Shown here in pieces: positions 1 through 8,020 of a DNA stretch of 64,000 nucleotides. This DNA comes from Mycolicibacterium sp. TUM20985 (GTDB lineage: Bacteria; Actinomycetota; Actinomycetes; Mycobacteriales; Mycobacteriaceae), in contig NZ_AP027291.1 in the NCBI RefSeq assembly GCF_030295745.1, positions 310,001-374,000 on the forward strand, in the 5' to 3' direction. Made by a program: the position numbers and the translations under genes. The notes beneath the pieces are model-generated. The model was not told where the DNA came from. It searched no databases and was given only the letters and a program-made list of their open reading frames with translations. Each line of letters opens with the position of its first letter. Position 1 is the stretch's first letter.

Positions 1-1
1 G

Positions 2-382
2 GTGTTCGTGATCGAACTGGCCAGGGTCGAAGGTCGCCTGGCGTGGCTGCGGAGCCGCATCGCGCTGTGGTGGTGCGCCTGGCTGGTCAGCTTCGTCGTG
101 TCGGTGTTCTCGTTCGCGACGAGCTTCACGCGCGACGCGCAGGGCATCGCCAACAACACGGTCACCGTCATCATCGCCTACCTCACGGCGCTCGTCGCGC
201 TGCTTTTTGCCGCGAAGATGTACCGCGCCTTCGAGCACCAGGCCGTCGACCGGCCGGTAAAGCGGTGGGTGATCGTCCCCGACGAGCCGCAACGGACACC
301 ACCGCCGGACACCGAAGCGCCCGACGATGCGGCGGATTCCGCGCGTCGAGTTGAGTCCGGCCAGAAAGAACCGGCAGCATAG
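2..382 (+). CDS. Membrane protein, probably the C-terminal part of an Rv3843c-like protein
   Basis: The visible 126 residues hold two hydrophobic segments (about residues 20-42 and 53-70) separated by a short polar loop, then a charged Pro/Asp-rich cytoplasmic-type tail. The reading frame is open at the window edge, and the GTG at base 2 has no room for a visible ribosome site, so the true start probably lies upstream. In M. tuberculosis the gene next to glpQ1 is Rv3843c, a larger membrane protein, which fits position and orientation. No catalytic motif is visible and the function is unknown. It ends 4 bases before the glpQ1 start, suggesting co-transcription. Confidence 0.6.
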   Translation: MFVIELARVEGRLAWLRSRIALWWCAWLVSFVVSVFSFATSFTRDAQGIANNTVTVIIAYLTALVALLFAAKMYRAFEHQAVDRPVKRWVIVPDEPQRTPPPDTEAPDDAADSARRVESGQKEPAA

Positions 383-386
383 GGGC

Positions 387-1223
387 ATGACTTCGGCCGA
401 CGGAGCACACGGCGGCCACCCGTTCGTGGTGGCGCACCGTGGGGCATCGGCAGAACGCCCCGAGCACACGATCGCCGCCTACGACCTTGCGTTGCGGGAG
501 GGCGCCGACGGTGTCGAGTGCGACGTGCGGCTGACACGCGACGGCCACCTGGTCTGCGTTCACGATCGGCGGGTCGACCGGACGTCGAACGGCACCGGTC
601 TGGTCAGCGAGATGACACTCGCCGAGCTGCGTGAATTGGACTACGGCGCTTGGCATTCGAGCGCGCAATCGGGCCGTGGCCACGGCGATACCGGCTTGCT
701 CACCTTCGACGACCTGGTCAAGCTGGTCCTCGATTGGCACCGCCCCGTCAAGATCTTCGTCGAGACCAAGCATCCCGTGCGGTACGGCGCGTTGGTGGAG
801 AGCAAGGTGCTCGCGCTGCTGCACCGGTACGGCATCGCCGCCCCGGCGTCGGCCGACCTGGCCCGCGCGGTCGTGATCTCCTTTTCGGCGGCCGCGGTGT
901 GGCGGATCCGTCGCGCGGCTCCGATGCTGCCCACGGTGCTGCTCGGTGACACGTCCCACTATCTGGGTGGCAGTGCTGCGACCACCGTCGGCGCCACCGC
1001 GGTGGGACCGTCGATCGCCACCCTGCGCGAGCATCCGGAGCTCGTCGACCGGGCGGCCGCCCACGGCCGGGCGCTGTACTGCTGGACGGTCGACCACTAC
1101 GAAGACGTCCGCTACTGCCGCGACGTCGGCGTCGCGTGGGTGGCGACGAACCATCCCGGCCGCACCAAGGACTGGCTGCAGCATGGATTGACGGAAGCCG
1201 GTCTGGACCAGCCCGACGGCTGA
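387..1223 (+). CDS. glpQ1: Glycerophosphodiester phosphodiesterase GlpQ1
   Basis: A 278-residue GDPD-family TIM barrel that hydrolyses glycerophosphodiesters to glycerol-3-phosphate and an alcohol, recycling phospholipid head groups. The family signature is clear: HRG at residues 17-19, then PEHT, then the metal-binding E44 and D46 in the ECDVRL segment and H59 in the CVHD segment. No signal peptide is visible. The ATG at 387 is chosen because it lies 4 bases after the preceding stop and puts the HRG motif at the usual N-terminal distance; a longer in-frame start would overlap the upstream gene. M. tuberculosis Rv3842c is the counterpart. It converges on the LCP gene with 9 bases between stops. 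Confidence 0.9.
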   Translation: MTSADGAHGGHPFVVAHRGASAERPEHTIAAYDLALREGADGVECDVRLTRDGHLVCVHDRRVDRTSNGTGLVSEMTLAELRELDYGAWHSSAQSGRGHGDTGLLTFDDLVKLVLDWHRPVKIFVETKHPVRYGALVESKVLALLHRYGIAAPASADLARAVVISFSAAAVWRIRRAAPMLPTVLLGDTSHYLGGSAATTVGATAVGPSIATLREHPELVDRAAAHGRALYCWTVDHYEDVRYCRDVGVAWVATNHPGRTKDWLQHGLTEAGLDQPDG

Positions 1224-1232
1224 GCGGCCGGC

Positions 1233-2444
1233 CTAGGTGCCGTCGGCGTCGAGCACGTCCTGAGGCACAGCGGCATCGGTCGCCAGCGCACGGAAGAGCC
1301 GAGCGGCCGCGTCGGGGTTCCAGACGACCACCGAACCCACGTCGCCGTCGGTGAACTCGCCGATCGGCACCGTGGTGGTGACGACACTCCCGTGCAGCGC
1401 CCAGGCGAGTCGCGCCAGATCCCAGACGTGGGCCCCCTCGTCGACCGTCACCGCACCCGAGGCCGCATGGGCCATCGGGTACCAGCGCAGCGGATTGGCC
1501 CACACGGCGGGGCTGGCGGCGCGGCGCATCAGGGTCGACATGAACTGGCGCTGGTTGGTCATCCGATCGAGATCGGCGCGGGGCGTCGCCCTGGTTCGGA
1601 CGTAGCCGAGCGCGCTGCGCCCATCCAGCTCCTGACACCCGGCGGGCAGATCGATGCCGGCGAGCGGATCGCTGATCGGTTCCGGTGGGCACATCGTCAC
1701 GCCACCCACCGCGTCGACCATGGCGGCGAAGCCGTCGAAGCCGATCTCGGCGTAGTGGTCGAGCCGCAGGCCCGTCGCCTGTTCGACCGTCTGCGCCAGC
1801 AGTGGCGCCCCGCCCAGCGCGAACGCCGCGTTGACCTTGTCCTCGCCGTACCCGGGGATGGGAAGGTAGGAGTCGCGAGGGATGGAGACCATCGTCGTCG
1901 GGACGTCCGAACCGAGTCCGGGGACGTGCACCAGTAGAATCGTGTCGGTCCGGCCGTTGCCGACGTCACCGCCCGTGGTGAGCTCAGCCTGCTGCTCGGG
2001 CGTGAGGTCCTGCCGACTGTCCGACCCCACGAGCAGCCACGTGGTGCCACTGGCCGACGGCGGTCGGTCGGGGAGCGCGGTCAGGGCAGGGATGCGGTGC
2101 ATCGAGACGTCGATCCACGCCGCGGTGCCGACCATCGCCAACACGATGACGAGCAGGAGCGTGACCAGCAGGCGTCCCCAGTGCCGCTTGCGCCTCGGCT
2201 TCGGCGGCTTCGCGCGGGCCTGCTGGGGCGGCGGCGGGCGTCTCTGAGGCGGAGGGCGGTTCGCCGGTGGGGGCGGCGGCCGGTACCGGGGTGGTGGTGG
2301 CGGCGGGGGCCGTACCGGCGCGATGGGTTGGGTCGCGTCGGGCGGCCGATGGTGGGGATCGCGACGGATCACCTGTGACGGCTCCCGAGGCGGCGGGGGA
2401 CGCCACGGGTCAGGTCCTGGCGAGGGCGGCCGGGAATCGGTCAC
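1233..2444 (-). CDS. LytR-CpsA-Psr (LCP) family cell wall ligase
   Basis: A 403-residue protein. The first 110 residues are a very proline-rich cytoplasmic region ending in a Lys/Arg cluster; one transmembrane helix follows (about 117-137), then an extracellular LCP domain. LCP features are visible: LLVGSDSR, GRTDTILLVHV, VSIPRDSYLPIPG with its conserved Arg-Asp, KVNAAFALGG, and the YVRTR segment with downstream R/D residues that bind pyrophosphate. In mycobacteria such enzymes attach arabinogalactan to peptidoglycan from a decaprenyl-pyrophosphate donor. M. tuberculosis has a short LytR-like gene (Rv3840) at this place. Last gene of a likely three-gene unit behind the candidate iron box near 4.1 kb. 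The start is GTG; the substrate is inferred from the family. Confidence 0.88.
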   Translation of the reverse strand: MTDSRPPSPGPDPWRPPPPREPSQVIRRDPHHRPPDATQPIAPVRPPPPPPPRYRPPPPPANRPPPQRRPPPPQQARAKPPKPRRKRHWGRLLVTLLLVIVLAMVGTAAWIDVSMHRIPALTALPDRPPSASGTTWLLVGSDSRQDLTPEQQAELTTGGDVGNGRTDTILLVHVPGLGSDVPTTMVSIPRDSYLPIPGYGEDKVNAAFALGGAPLLAQTVEQATGLRLDHYAEIGFDGFAAMVDAVGGVTMCPPEPISDPLAGIDLPAGCQELDGRSALGYVRTRATPRADLDRMTNQRQFMSTLMRRAASPAVWANPLRWYPMAHAASGAVTVDEGAHVWDLARLAWALHGSVVTTTVPIGEFTDGDVGSVVVWNPDAAARLFRALATDAAVPQDVLDADGT

Positions 2445-2462
2445 GGGATGAATGTACGGCGA

Positions 2463-3233
2463 TCAGTCAAGCCAGCCGAGGCGCCCGGCGAGCAGGGCGT
2501 AGCCCACGTAGGCGACCGCGTCGATGAGGCCATGGGCCACGATCAGCGGCCACAGGCGTCCGGTCCGTTGCCAGGCGTAGCCGAAGACCAGACCCATCAC
2601 CACGTTGCCGACGCCCGCGCCGAAGCCTTGGTAGAGGTGGTAGGCGCCACGCAATAGGCTGGAGGCCACCAGCGCGACGACGGGTGACCTGCCCAGCTGG
2701 CCGAGTCGCGTCATCAGGAACGCGACGACGATGACCTCCTCGGCCCAACCATTCGCGAACGCCACCGCGAGCAGGAGCGGGATCCGCCACCACGTGTCGC
2801 CGAGTTCGGACGGCACGACGGCCACGCCAATGCCCAGGGCCCGTCCCGCGACGTAGAGGCCGAGGCCGGGAATGCCGATCAGAGCCGCGAGGCCGAGACC
2901 GCCGAGCAGGTCGGGACGCCAGCGGAATCGGCCGAGCCCGATGCGGCTGGGACCGAAACCGCTGCGCCACAACAGGTATACGCCGAGCAGGCCCCAGGCG
3001 ACCAGCTGAAGGACCGACGCCAGATTGAGGGCCAGGTTGATCAGATCGATGGGGGAGAGCTTGCGGTTGAGCGCCACCTTCTGACCCGACAGGCCCAGGA
3101 TGACCGCTTCGGTCAGGCTGACGAGGGCGGTGTAGGCCGACAGCCCGAACGTCACCGCGAGGACGACGGCGACCTCGAGCCGGAGCGCCCGCTTGCGGGG
3201 GTCGGTCAACAGCTCGTCGCTCGGCCCGGTCAC
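2463..3233 (-). CDS. CPBP-family intramembrane protease-like protein
   Basis: A multi-pass membrane protein of about 256 residues with six to eight hydrophobic segments. The C-terminal half carries the CPBP/Abi signature: a Glu-Glu pair (WAEEVIVV), an RGAYHLYQG segment and a later HGLIDA segment. The Glu pair, the two His and the Asp are present, but the Arg normally found four positions after the Glu pair (EExxxR) is not. The GTG at 3233 is preferred because an ATG at 3305 would overlap the preceding gene by 40 bases and add a non-hydrophobic leader. It lies between the DUF2470 gene (32-base gap) and the LCP gene (18-base gap), so all three are probably one transcript. Substrate unknown. Confidence 0.75.
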   Translation of the reverse strand: MTGPSDELLTDPRKRALRLEVAVVLAVTFGLSAYTALVSLTEAVILGLSGQKVALNRKLSPIDLINLALNLASVLQLVAWGLLGVYLLWRSGFGPSRIGLGRFRWRPDLLGGLGLAALIGIPGLGLYVAGRALGIGVAVVPSELGDTWWRIPLLLAVAFANGWAEEVIVVAFLMTRLGQLGRSPVVALVASSLLRGAYHLYQGFGAGVGNVVMGLVFGYAWQRTGRLWPLIVAHGLIDAVAYVGYALLAGRLGWLD

Positions 3234-3265
3234 CCGGCTACGGTAGCCGCCGGCCGCGGGCGAGC

Positions 3266-4078
3266 TCAGATGCGGCGCGCCCGCAAACCATTGAGGAAGG
3301 GGCACCCCATCAGGGTGCGGATGGCGCGACTGAGTCCCGTGACGTCATCGACGGGCTTGGCGAACGGTAGACGGACGTCATGGTCGCCGTCCTCTGCCTC
3401 GACACGCAGTTGCACGCCGTAGCGGTCCAGCCCGAGTGGCCGCACCCGACCGCGTCGCAGCGGCGTGGGGAGCCGATCGGCCAGGCGGTCGACGACGTCT
3501 CGGTGCGACGCCTCGAGGTGCTGCAGCCAGCTGGACTCCAGCGCGCAGAACGGGTCTGGCTGCGCATCGAGCAGGGTGCCGACGCCGACGGACTCCGCGC
3601 CGGTCGAGTCGGCGACCACGACCGAGTCGATCTCGAGGCGCATCAGGGCGAACGGGGTGTCCGCGCACGCCGTCCTGTCATCGCTCGAATTCACCTGCAG
3701 CAGTGCCGTATTCGGGCACGCCGTCGCGACCAGGTCGAGCATTCCCGGGATGTCGGACGCCGGGACGCCGAATACTCGGCCGCTGATCCACACCAGGGAG
3801 CGCACCGGTTCGCGCAGCGGCAATGGCGCGTAGTCGGTCACCTCCAGAACGGCCTGGACGCCTGCCGCTTCCGACGTCGCGACGGCGGCGGCCAACGTTC
3901 CCTCGGCGGGCACGGTGACCGCGAGCGATCCGTCGTCGAGTAGGTGGTGCACCGGGGTGGTGGTGGGCTCCACGCCGTCGATCGCCAGCATGGCGTGGCC
4001 ACCGCGGGCGCAGGCGCTGCGGATCCGCTCGGCGGTCGTGGGGGCCACCAGGGAGGTTGCTGTCGTCGCGTCGATCAT
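3266..4078 (-). CDS. DUF2470-domain protein, Rv3839-like, probably iron regulated
   Basis: A soluble 270-residue protein. Residues 1-150 resemble a split-barrel flavin-reductase/heme-utilisation fold; residues 185-262 match a DUF2470 domain, with the conserved His in the LEASHRDVVDRLAD stretch. Proteins with this pair of domains include HugZ/HutZ-type heme-handling proteins, but heme binding here is only inferred. M. tuberculosis Rv3839, at the same place, is reported as iron-responsive under IdeR, and a matching palindrome lies just upstream at 4109-4127. Divergent from pheA; first gene of a three-gene unit with the CPBP and LCP genes. Confidence 0.85.
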   Translation of the reverse strand: MIDATTATSLVAPTTAERIRSACARGGHAMLAIDGVEPTTTPVHHLLDDGSLAVTVPAEGTLAAAVATSEAAGVQAVLEVTDYAPLPLREPVRSLVWISGRVFGVPASDIPGMLDLVATACPNTALLQVNSSDDRTACADTPFALMRLEIDSVVVADSTGAESVGVGTLLDAQPDPFCALESSWLQHLEASHRDVVDRLADRLPTPLRRGRVRPLGLDRYGVQLRVEAEDGDHDVRLPFAKPVDDVTGLSRAIRTLMGCPFLNGLRARRI

Positions 4079-4108
4079 CGCGTTTGCCCTTCGTTGAGTG
4101 AGGTGACC

Positions 4109-4127
4109 CTAACTTAGGCTTGCCTCA
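4109..4127 (-). promoter_or_regulatory. Candidate IdeR iron box
   Basis: Read on the minus strand this 19-base site is TGAGGCAAGCCTAAGTTAG. It matches most positions of the mycobacterial IdeR consensus TTAGGTTAGGCTAACCTAA, including the central AGSCTAA core and both outer AG/TA arms. It lies 31-49 bases upstream of the DUF2470 start, the usual place for repression, and the M. tuberculosis counterpart Rv3839 is in the IdeR regulon. Because pheA diverges 68 bases away, an effect on pheA is possible but less likely. Confidence 0.65.
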
Positions 4128-4194
4128 CTCGATGGCGCAAGGGCTACCCCGAAGACCTTCCGGCCGCCCCGCTCGGAGCCGATAGGGTTGAACG

Positions 4195-5133
4195 GTGTCG
4201 CGCGTCGCTTACCTGGGTCCAGAGGGGACCTTCACCGAAGCGGCGTTGTTACAGATGGCCGCCGCCGAGCTGATCCCGGGTTCCGGCGCTTCCGAGTTCA
4301 CCCCACTGCCGTGCGACAGTGCAGACGGAGCACTGGCCGCCGTCCGCGCTGGCGCGGCGGACTACGCCTGCGCGCCCATCGAGAACTCGATCGACGGCTC
4401 CGTCGTCCCGACGATGGACAGCCTCGCGATGGGCGCACCGTTGCAGATCTTCGCCGAGCACACCCTCGACGTCGCCTTCAGCATCGTCGTCCGGGCCGGC
4501 CTCCCGGCGTCGGACGTCCGGACCGTCGCGGCCTACCCCGTCGCCGCGGCTCAGGTGAAGCGGTGGCTTGGTGAGCACCTGCCGGCGGCCCGCATGGTGC
4601 CCGCCACCTCCAACGCCGCGGCCGCCCACGACGTCGCCGAGGGCCGCGCCGACGCCGGGGTCAGCACCGCGCTCGCCGCGGAGCGCCTTGGCCTGGCGTC
4701 GCTGGCCGACGGCGTGGTCGACGAAGCCAACGCCAGAACCCGGTTCATCCTCGTCGGGCGGCCTGCGCCGCCACCCGCCCGGACCGGCACCGACCGCACG
4801 TCGATCGTGCTCAGGCTGGACAACGTGCCGGGCGCCCTGGTGGCGGCAATGGCCGAGTTCGCGATCCGGGACATCGACCTCACCCGAATCGAATCCCGGC
4901 CCACCCGAGTCGAAATGGGTACCTACGTGTTCTTCCTCGATTGCGTCGGGCACATCGAGGACGAACCGGTCGCCGAGGCACTTCGGGCGCTGCACCGACG
5001 TTGTACAGACGTGCGATATCTCGGTTCTTGGTCGACGGGCGCGGCAGACGGGGCTCCGCTGGGGGCAGCGCCGCCGGTGACAGACGAGGCCGCCGAATGG
5101 CTGGCCGGACTCAGAGAGGGGCGCGCCCGATGA
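4195..5133 (+). CDS. pheA: Prephenate dehydratase PheA
   Basis: A cytoplasmic 312-residue enzyme converting prephenate to phenylpyruvate for phenylalanine synthesis. The N-terminal dehydratase domain (1-190) starts with YLGPEGTFTE, contains the PIENSIDGSV segment and the catalytic TRF motif at 182-184. A C-terminal ACT domain (about 202-285) carries GALV (213-216) and ESRP (233-236), the two motifs that bind phenylalanine for feedback inhibition. The GTG start at 4195 places the first strand directly at the N-terminus. It overlaps gpm2 by ATGA, as in M. tuberculosis Rv3838c-Rv3837c. Divergent from the iron-box operon. Confidence 0.95.
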   Translation: MSRVAYLGPEGTFTEAALLQMAAAELIPGSGASEFTPLPCDSADGALAAVRAGAADYACAPIENSIDGSVVPTMDSLAMGAPLQIFAEHTLDVAFSIVVRAGLPASDVRTVAAYPVAAAQVKRWLGEHLPAARMVPATSNAAAAHDVAEGRADAGVSTALAAERLGLASLADGVVDEANARTRFILVGRPAPPPARTGTDRTSIVLRLDNVPGALVAAMAEFAIRDIDLTRIESRPTRVEMGTYVFFLDCVGHIEDEPVAEALRALHRRCTDVRYLGSWSTGAADGAPLGAAPPVTDEAAEWLAGLREGRAR

Positions 5134-5810
5134 CCGGCCGACTCGTACTCGTCCGCCACGGACAGTCGCACGGCAACGTCGAGCGGCGGTTGGACACCCG
5201 CCCGCCCGGTGCGGCGCTGACCGAACTCGGTCACGAGCAGGCGTTGACATTCGGCCGCGACTGGGGACACCCCGTCGGCCTGGTCGCGCACTCCACCGCA
5301 GTGCGCGCGGCCGAGACGGCGGCGCGGATCGCCGGGCATCTCGAGTTGGGCCCCGTCGAGCTCGACGGAATCCACGAGGTTCAGGTCGGCGATCTGGAGA
5401 ACCGGAACGACGAGGCCGCTCACGACGAGTTCAACGGCGTCTACCAAGTCTGGCACGGAGGCGAGCTCGAGATCCCGCTCCCCGGCGGGGAGAGCGGCAG
5501 GCAGGTGCTCGACCGGTACCTTCCGGTCGTGACGCAGCTGCGTCTGCGCTACCTCGACGATCACTCGTGGACAGGTGACGTGGTGGTGGTCAGCCACGGC
5601 GCCGCGATCCGGTTGGTGGGGGCGGTGCTCGCGGGGGTGGACCCCGGCTTCGCCATCGAGCATCACCTCGCCAACACCGAGTGCGTGGTGTTGAGCCCCA
5701 TCACCGACGGCCGCTGGAGCTGTGTTCAGTGGGGCGCGCTGACTCCCCCGTTCGCGCCGGTCGAGCACCCCGACGAGGAAGCGTTGCACCCCGACGACCC
5801 GATGGGCTGA
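5130..5810 (+). CDS. gpm2: Histidine phosphatase, phosphoglycerate mutase-like
   Basis: A 226-residue histidine-phosphatase-superfamily protein. The RHG motif with the phospho-accepting His is at residues 9-11 (VLVRHGQSHGN), and the second catalytic His is in VVVSHGAAIR. The ATG overlaps the pheA stop (ATGA), so translation is probably coupled. Named gpm2 in M. tuberculosis (Rv3837c), but members of this branch often act as general phosphatases rather than glycolytic mutases, so the substrate is uncertain. It converges on a 63-residue gene with 6 bases between stops. Confidence 0.87.
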   Translation: MTGRLVLVRHGQSHGNVERRLDTRPPGAALTELGHEQALTFGRDWGHPVGLVAHSTAVRAAETAARIAGHLELGPVELDGIHEVQVGDLENRNDEAAHDEFNGVYQVWHGGELEIPLPGGESGRQVLDRYLPVVTQLRLRYLDDHSWTGDVVVVSHGAAIRLVGAVLAGVDPGFAIEHHLANTECVVLSPITDGRWSCVQWGALTPPFAPVEHPDEEALHPDDPMG

Positions 5811-5816
5811 GTCAGC

Positions 5817-6008
5817 TCAAGACACTGCCCAGGCGGTGAGGATCTCCGCGCACGTGCAGCCAACCGCGTCACAATCGAGGTGCAGCGCATGCAGCGCCTC
5901 GGGGGTGGCGCAGTCCTCCGTGCACTCCACCGCGAACGAGGCGTGATGGACGATTGCGCCGTGACAGTGTTCGAGGCCCTCGCGGCACTCGCGACATACA
6001 CCGGTCAT
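5817..6008 (-). CDS. Small cysteine/histidine-rich conserved protein
   Basis: A 63-residue protein with six Cys and five His, beginning MTGVCRECREGLEHCHGA and containing a CTEDC and a CTC cluster. The CxxC-type spacing suggests a metal-binding (zinc or iron-sulfur) knuckle, but I cannot assign a family. No signal peptide or membrane segment. It lies 79 bases downstream of the metallopeptidase gene on the same strand, so the two may be co-transcribed. Codon use and GC at third positions look normal for this genome, supporting a real gene. Confidence 0.65.
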   Translation of the reverse strand: MTGVCRECREGLEHCHGAIVHHASFAVECTEDCATPEALHALHLDCDAVGCTCAEILTAWAVS

Positions 6009-6087
6009 GGCTCCGTTCTAGCACCGTGCACCGACGAATTCCGGTTGCCGCGCGGGGTTTTGACGGTTAAGCCATCGAATGCGGCGG

Positions 6088-6438
6088 TCACGCCCAGCCG
6101 AGTTCGTGCAGCCGTTCGTCGTCGATTCCGAAGTGGTGGGCGATCTCGTGGATCACGGTCACGGTGACCTCGTCGACCACGTCGTCGTCGGTCTCGCAGA
6201 TGTCGAGCAGTGCGTGGCGGTAGATGGTGATCGTGTCCGGTAACGAGCCGGAGTACGTCGAATCGCGCTCGGTGAGCGCGATGCCCTCGTACAACCCCAA
6301 GAGGTCCGGCTCGTCGGGGTGACGGTCCTCGACGAGCACGACGACGTTGTCGATCGCCTTGGCCAGCGCGGGCGGGATGCGGTCCAGGGCGTCGGACACC
6401 AACTCGTCGAACCGTTGCTGGTTCATCCGAACGGGCAT
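6088..6438 (-). CDS. Minimal zinc metallopeptidase (DUF1025 type, Rv3836-like)
   Basis: A 116-residue single-domain protein whose only strong motif is HEIAHHFGIDD at 97-107. This fits the minigluzincin/metzincin-like pattern HExxHxxGxxD: H97 and H101 bind zinc, E98 is catalytic, D107 is the probable third ligand. The family usually has 110-140 residues, so it is full length. No signal peptide, so probably cytoplasmic; substrate unknown. An internal Met at position 5 is an alternative start. It directly precedes the septum-formation-domain gene on the transcript side, with a 6-base gap. Confidence 0.85.
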   Translation of the reverse strand: MPVRMNQQRFDELVSDALDRIPPALAKAIDNVVVLVEDRHPDEPDLLGLYEGIALTERDSTYSGSLPDTITIYRHALLDICETDDDVVDEVTVTVIHEIAHHFGIDDERLHELGWA

Positions 6439-6444
6439 CGTCGG

Positions 6445-7875
6445 CTAGGCGGGCGGGCCGGGGAACACCGGTGCGGGCGGCGGCGGCGGCACGGCGGCCG
6501 GATCGCCCGGTGGCAGCGGTGGCGGCACGCCGTCCTGCGGGGGTCCCTGCCCGTCTGCCGGTGGCCCCGGCGGAGGTGGCGGACCGTTGAGGAACGTGTT
6601 GCCCTGCGGCGGCGGTGGGGCGCCGGAGGACGTGGGTGCCGACGAGGTCTGGGTCTGCGTCGGGGTGACCTGTTGCTGGCCGGGCAGGTGGTTGGTGCCC
6701 TGATTGCTGCTCTGGCTGCTCTGATCGCTGAGGTCGATCTGCGACGACACCTGCGACGACGTGTCCACCGACGGCAGCGGGATGGGCGGCATGTCCAACC
6801 GCTCCTCCGGGATGTCGGGCACGGCCACGGGCGGCTGCCCGTTGATCAGCAGTGGCCCCTTGGCGCTGTTGAGGAGCGTCGACCACCCACCGTTGCCCAG
6901 GGTGGCGCCGATGCTGCACGACACCTGTTTGCTGCCCGCGGTCCAACTCGGCAGCGAGATGGTGCTGTAGATCAGCGTCAGGGTGGTCTTCCGCAGCGCC
7001 GTCGGCGCCAGGTAGGCGTCCGTCATCTGCGTGCAGGAGTCCTTCACGAACTGGTCCTGATCGCCGTCGGGCGGGACCGGGCCGGGGAACTTCTCGGCCA
7101 GGTTCACCGACCCGGTGACCTCCATGGCGTGCGGTTTTGCGCAGTCCACCGGAACGTCGGTCGGCTGGTTGGTGGCGGGATCGATGCCGAGGCACGTCCC
7201 GGCGGGCCAGATCTTCGACTGGTCGATGTCGGCGACCTTGCCGGCGAAGGCGAGCTGGTGGTTGTCCGGGCCGGCCAGTTGCAGGCCGCACAGCATGCGC
7301 CGCTCATCGGCCTGGCGCCAGGCCTTCTCGCCGGACCAGACCAGGCTGACGCTGAACCGGCCGTTCGGGTCGTACTTCGCGCCGAGGTACTGACGGGCCG
7401 CGGCCTGACACTGCTCCTGGCTGATCTGCTTGATGCGGGCCTCCGACGGCGGTGCGGCATCGGGGCCGTACTCGGTGCCGGGGAACGTCGTCATGTCGAT
7501 GGTCTCGGCGATCTCGAAGCGGTGTTCGTCCTTGCAGTCGACGATCTGCGCGGCGTCGGGTACCTGCTCCGGCCAGTTCAGGCAGGTACCGCTGGCGGCC
7601 TGATCGAACGTGGCGTTCCCCCGGGGGCTGCCGCCCAGGGCAGCCGAGCCGGCGTTCAGTCCGACGGGTAGCCCCGAGCGTCCGCCACCGGGGAGCGCGG
7701 TGATGACACCGGCGATCAGGAGGCCGCCGAGGGCGGTCAGTAGCAGCGCCCGACGGGTCGACGCGGCCTGCAGACTCTGCCACCACGGCGGGCGGTCAGA
7801 CGGCGTCTTGGCGTCGTCTGCCGCCTGGGTGGTCCCCGGTTCGGGAGTGGTGGGTGCATCCAACATCGGCTCCAT
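6445..7875 (-). CDS. Septum formation-domain membrane protein, Rv3835-like
   Basis: A 476-residue protein with a short cytoplasmic N-terminus, one transmembrane helix (about 42-62), an extracytoplasmic region with paired Cys typical of septum-formation domains (CLNWPEQ, VDCKDEHRFEIAE, CKDE-like and CAKPHAMEV segments), and a very Pro/Gly-rich C-terminal tail from about residue 395. M. tuberculosis Rv3835 holds the same place and architecture. No enzyme motif; probably a cell-envelope protein. It diverges from serS across 145 bases. Confidence 0.85.
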   Translation of the reverse strand: MEPMLDAPTTPEPGTTQAADDAKTPSDRPPWWQSLQAASTRRALLLTALGGLLIAGVITALPGGGRSGLPVGLNAGSAALGGSPRGNATFDQAASGTCLNWPEQVPDAAQIVDCKDEHRFEIAETIDMTTFPGTEYGPDAAPPSEARIKQISQEQCQAAARQYLGAKYDPNGRFSVSLVWSGEKAWRQADERRMLCGLQLAGPDNHQLAFAGKVADIDQSKIWPAGTCLGIDPATNQPTDVPVDCAKPHAMEVTGSVNLAEKFPGPVPPDGDQDQFVKDSCTQMTDAYLAPTALRKTTLTLIYSTISLPSWTAGSKQVSCSIGATLGNGGWSTLLNSAKGPLLINGQPPVAVPDIPEERLDMPPIPLPSVDTSSQVSSQIDLSDQSSQSSNQGTNHLPGQQQVTPTQTQTSSAPTSSGAPPPPQGNTFLNGPPPPPGPPADGQGPPQDGVPPPLPPGDPAAVPPPPPAPVFPGPPA

Positions 7876-8020
7876 TGTGACAGGCGTGCCACGACTCGTG
7901 ACAAGAGATGCAGTTGTAACGTTATGTGGTTGTTCCCCGGCGATCTATTTGCCGCTGATTTGGGGGTCGTTCACGTGCCCGGGTGCCCCGCGGCCGATGG
8001 GCCGAACGTAGGGTTTCCCC

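Noticed and set aside
7876..8020. T-box or other leader upstream of serS
   Set aside because: No T-box core or antiterminator pairing could be found in the 145 bases.
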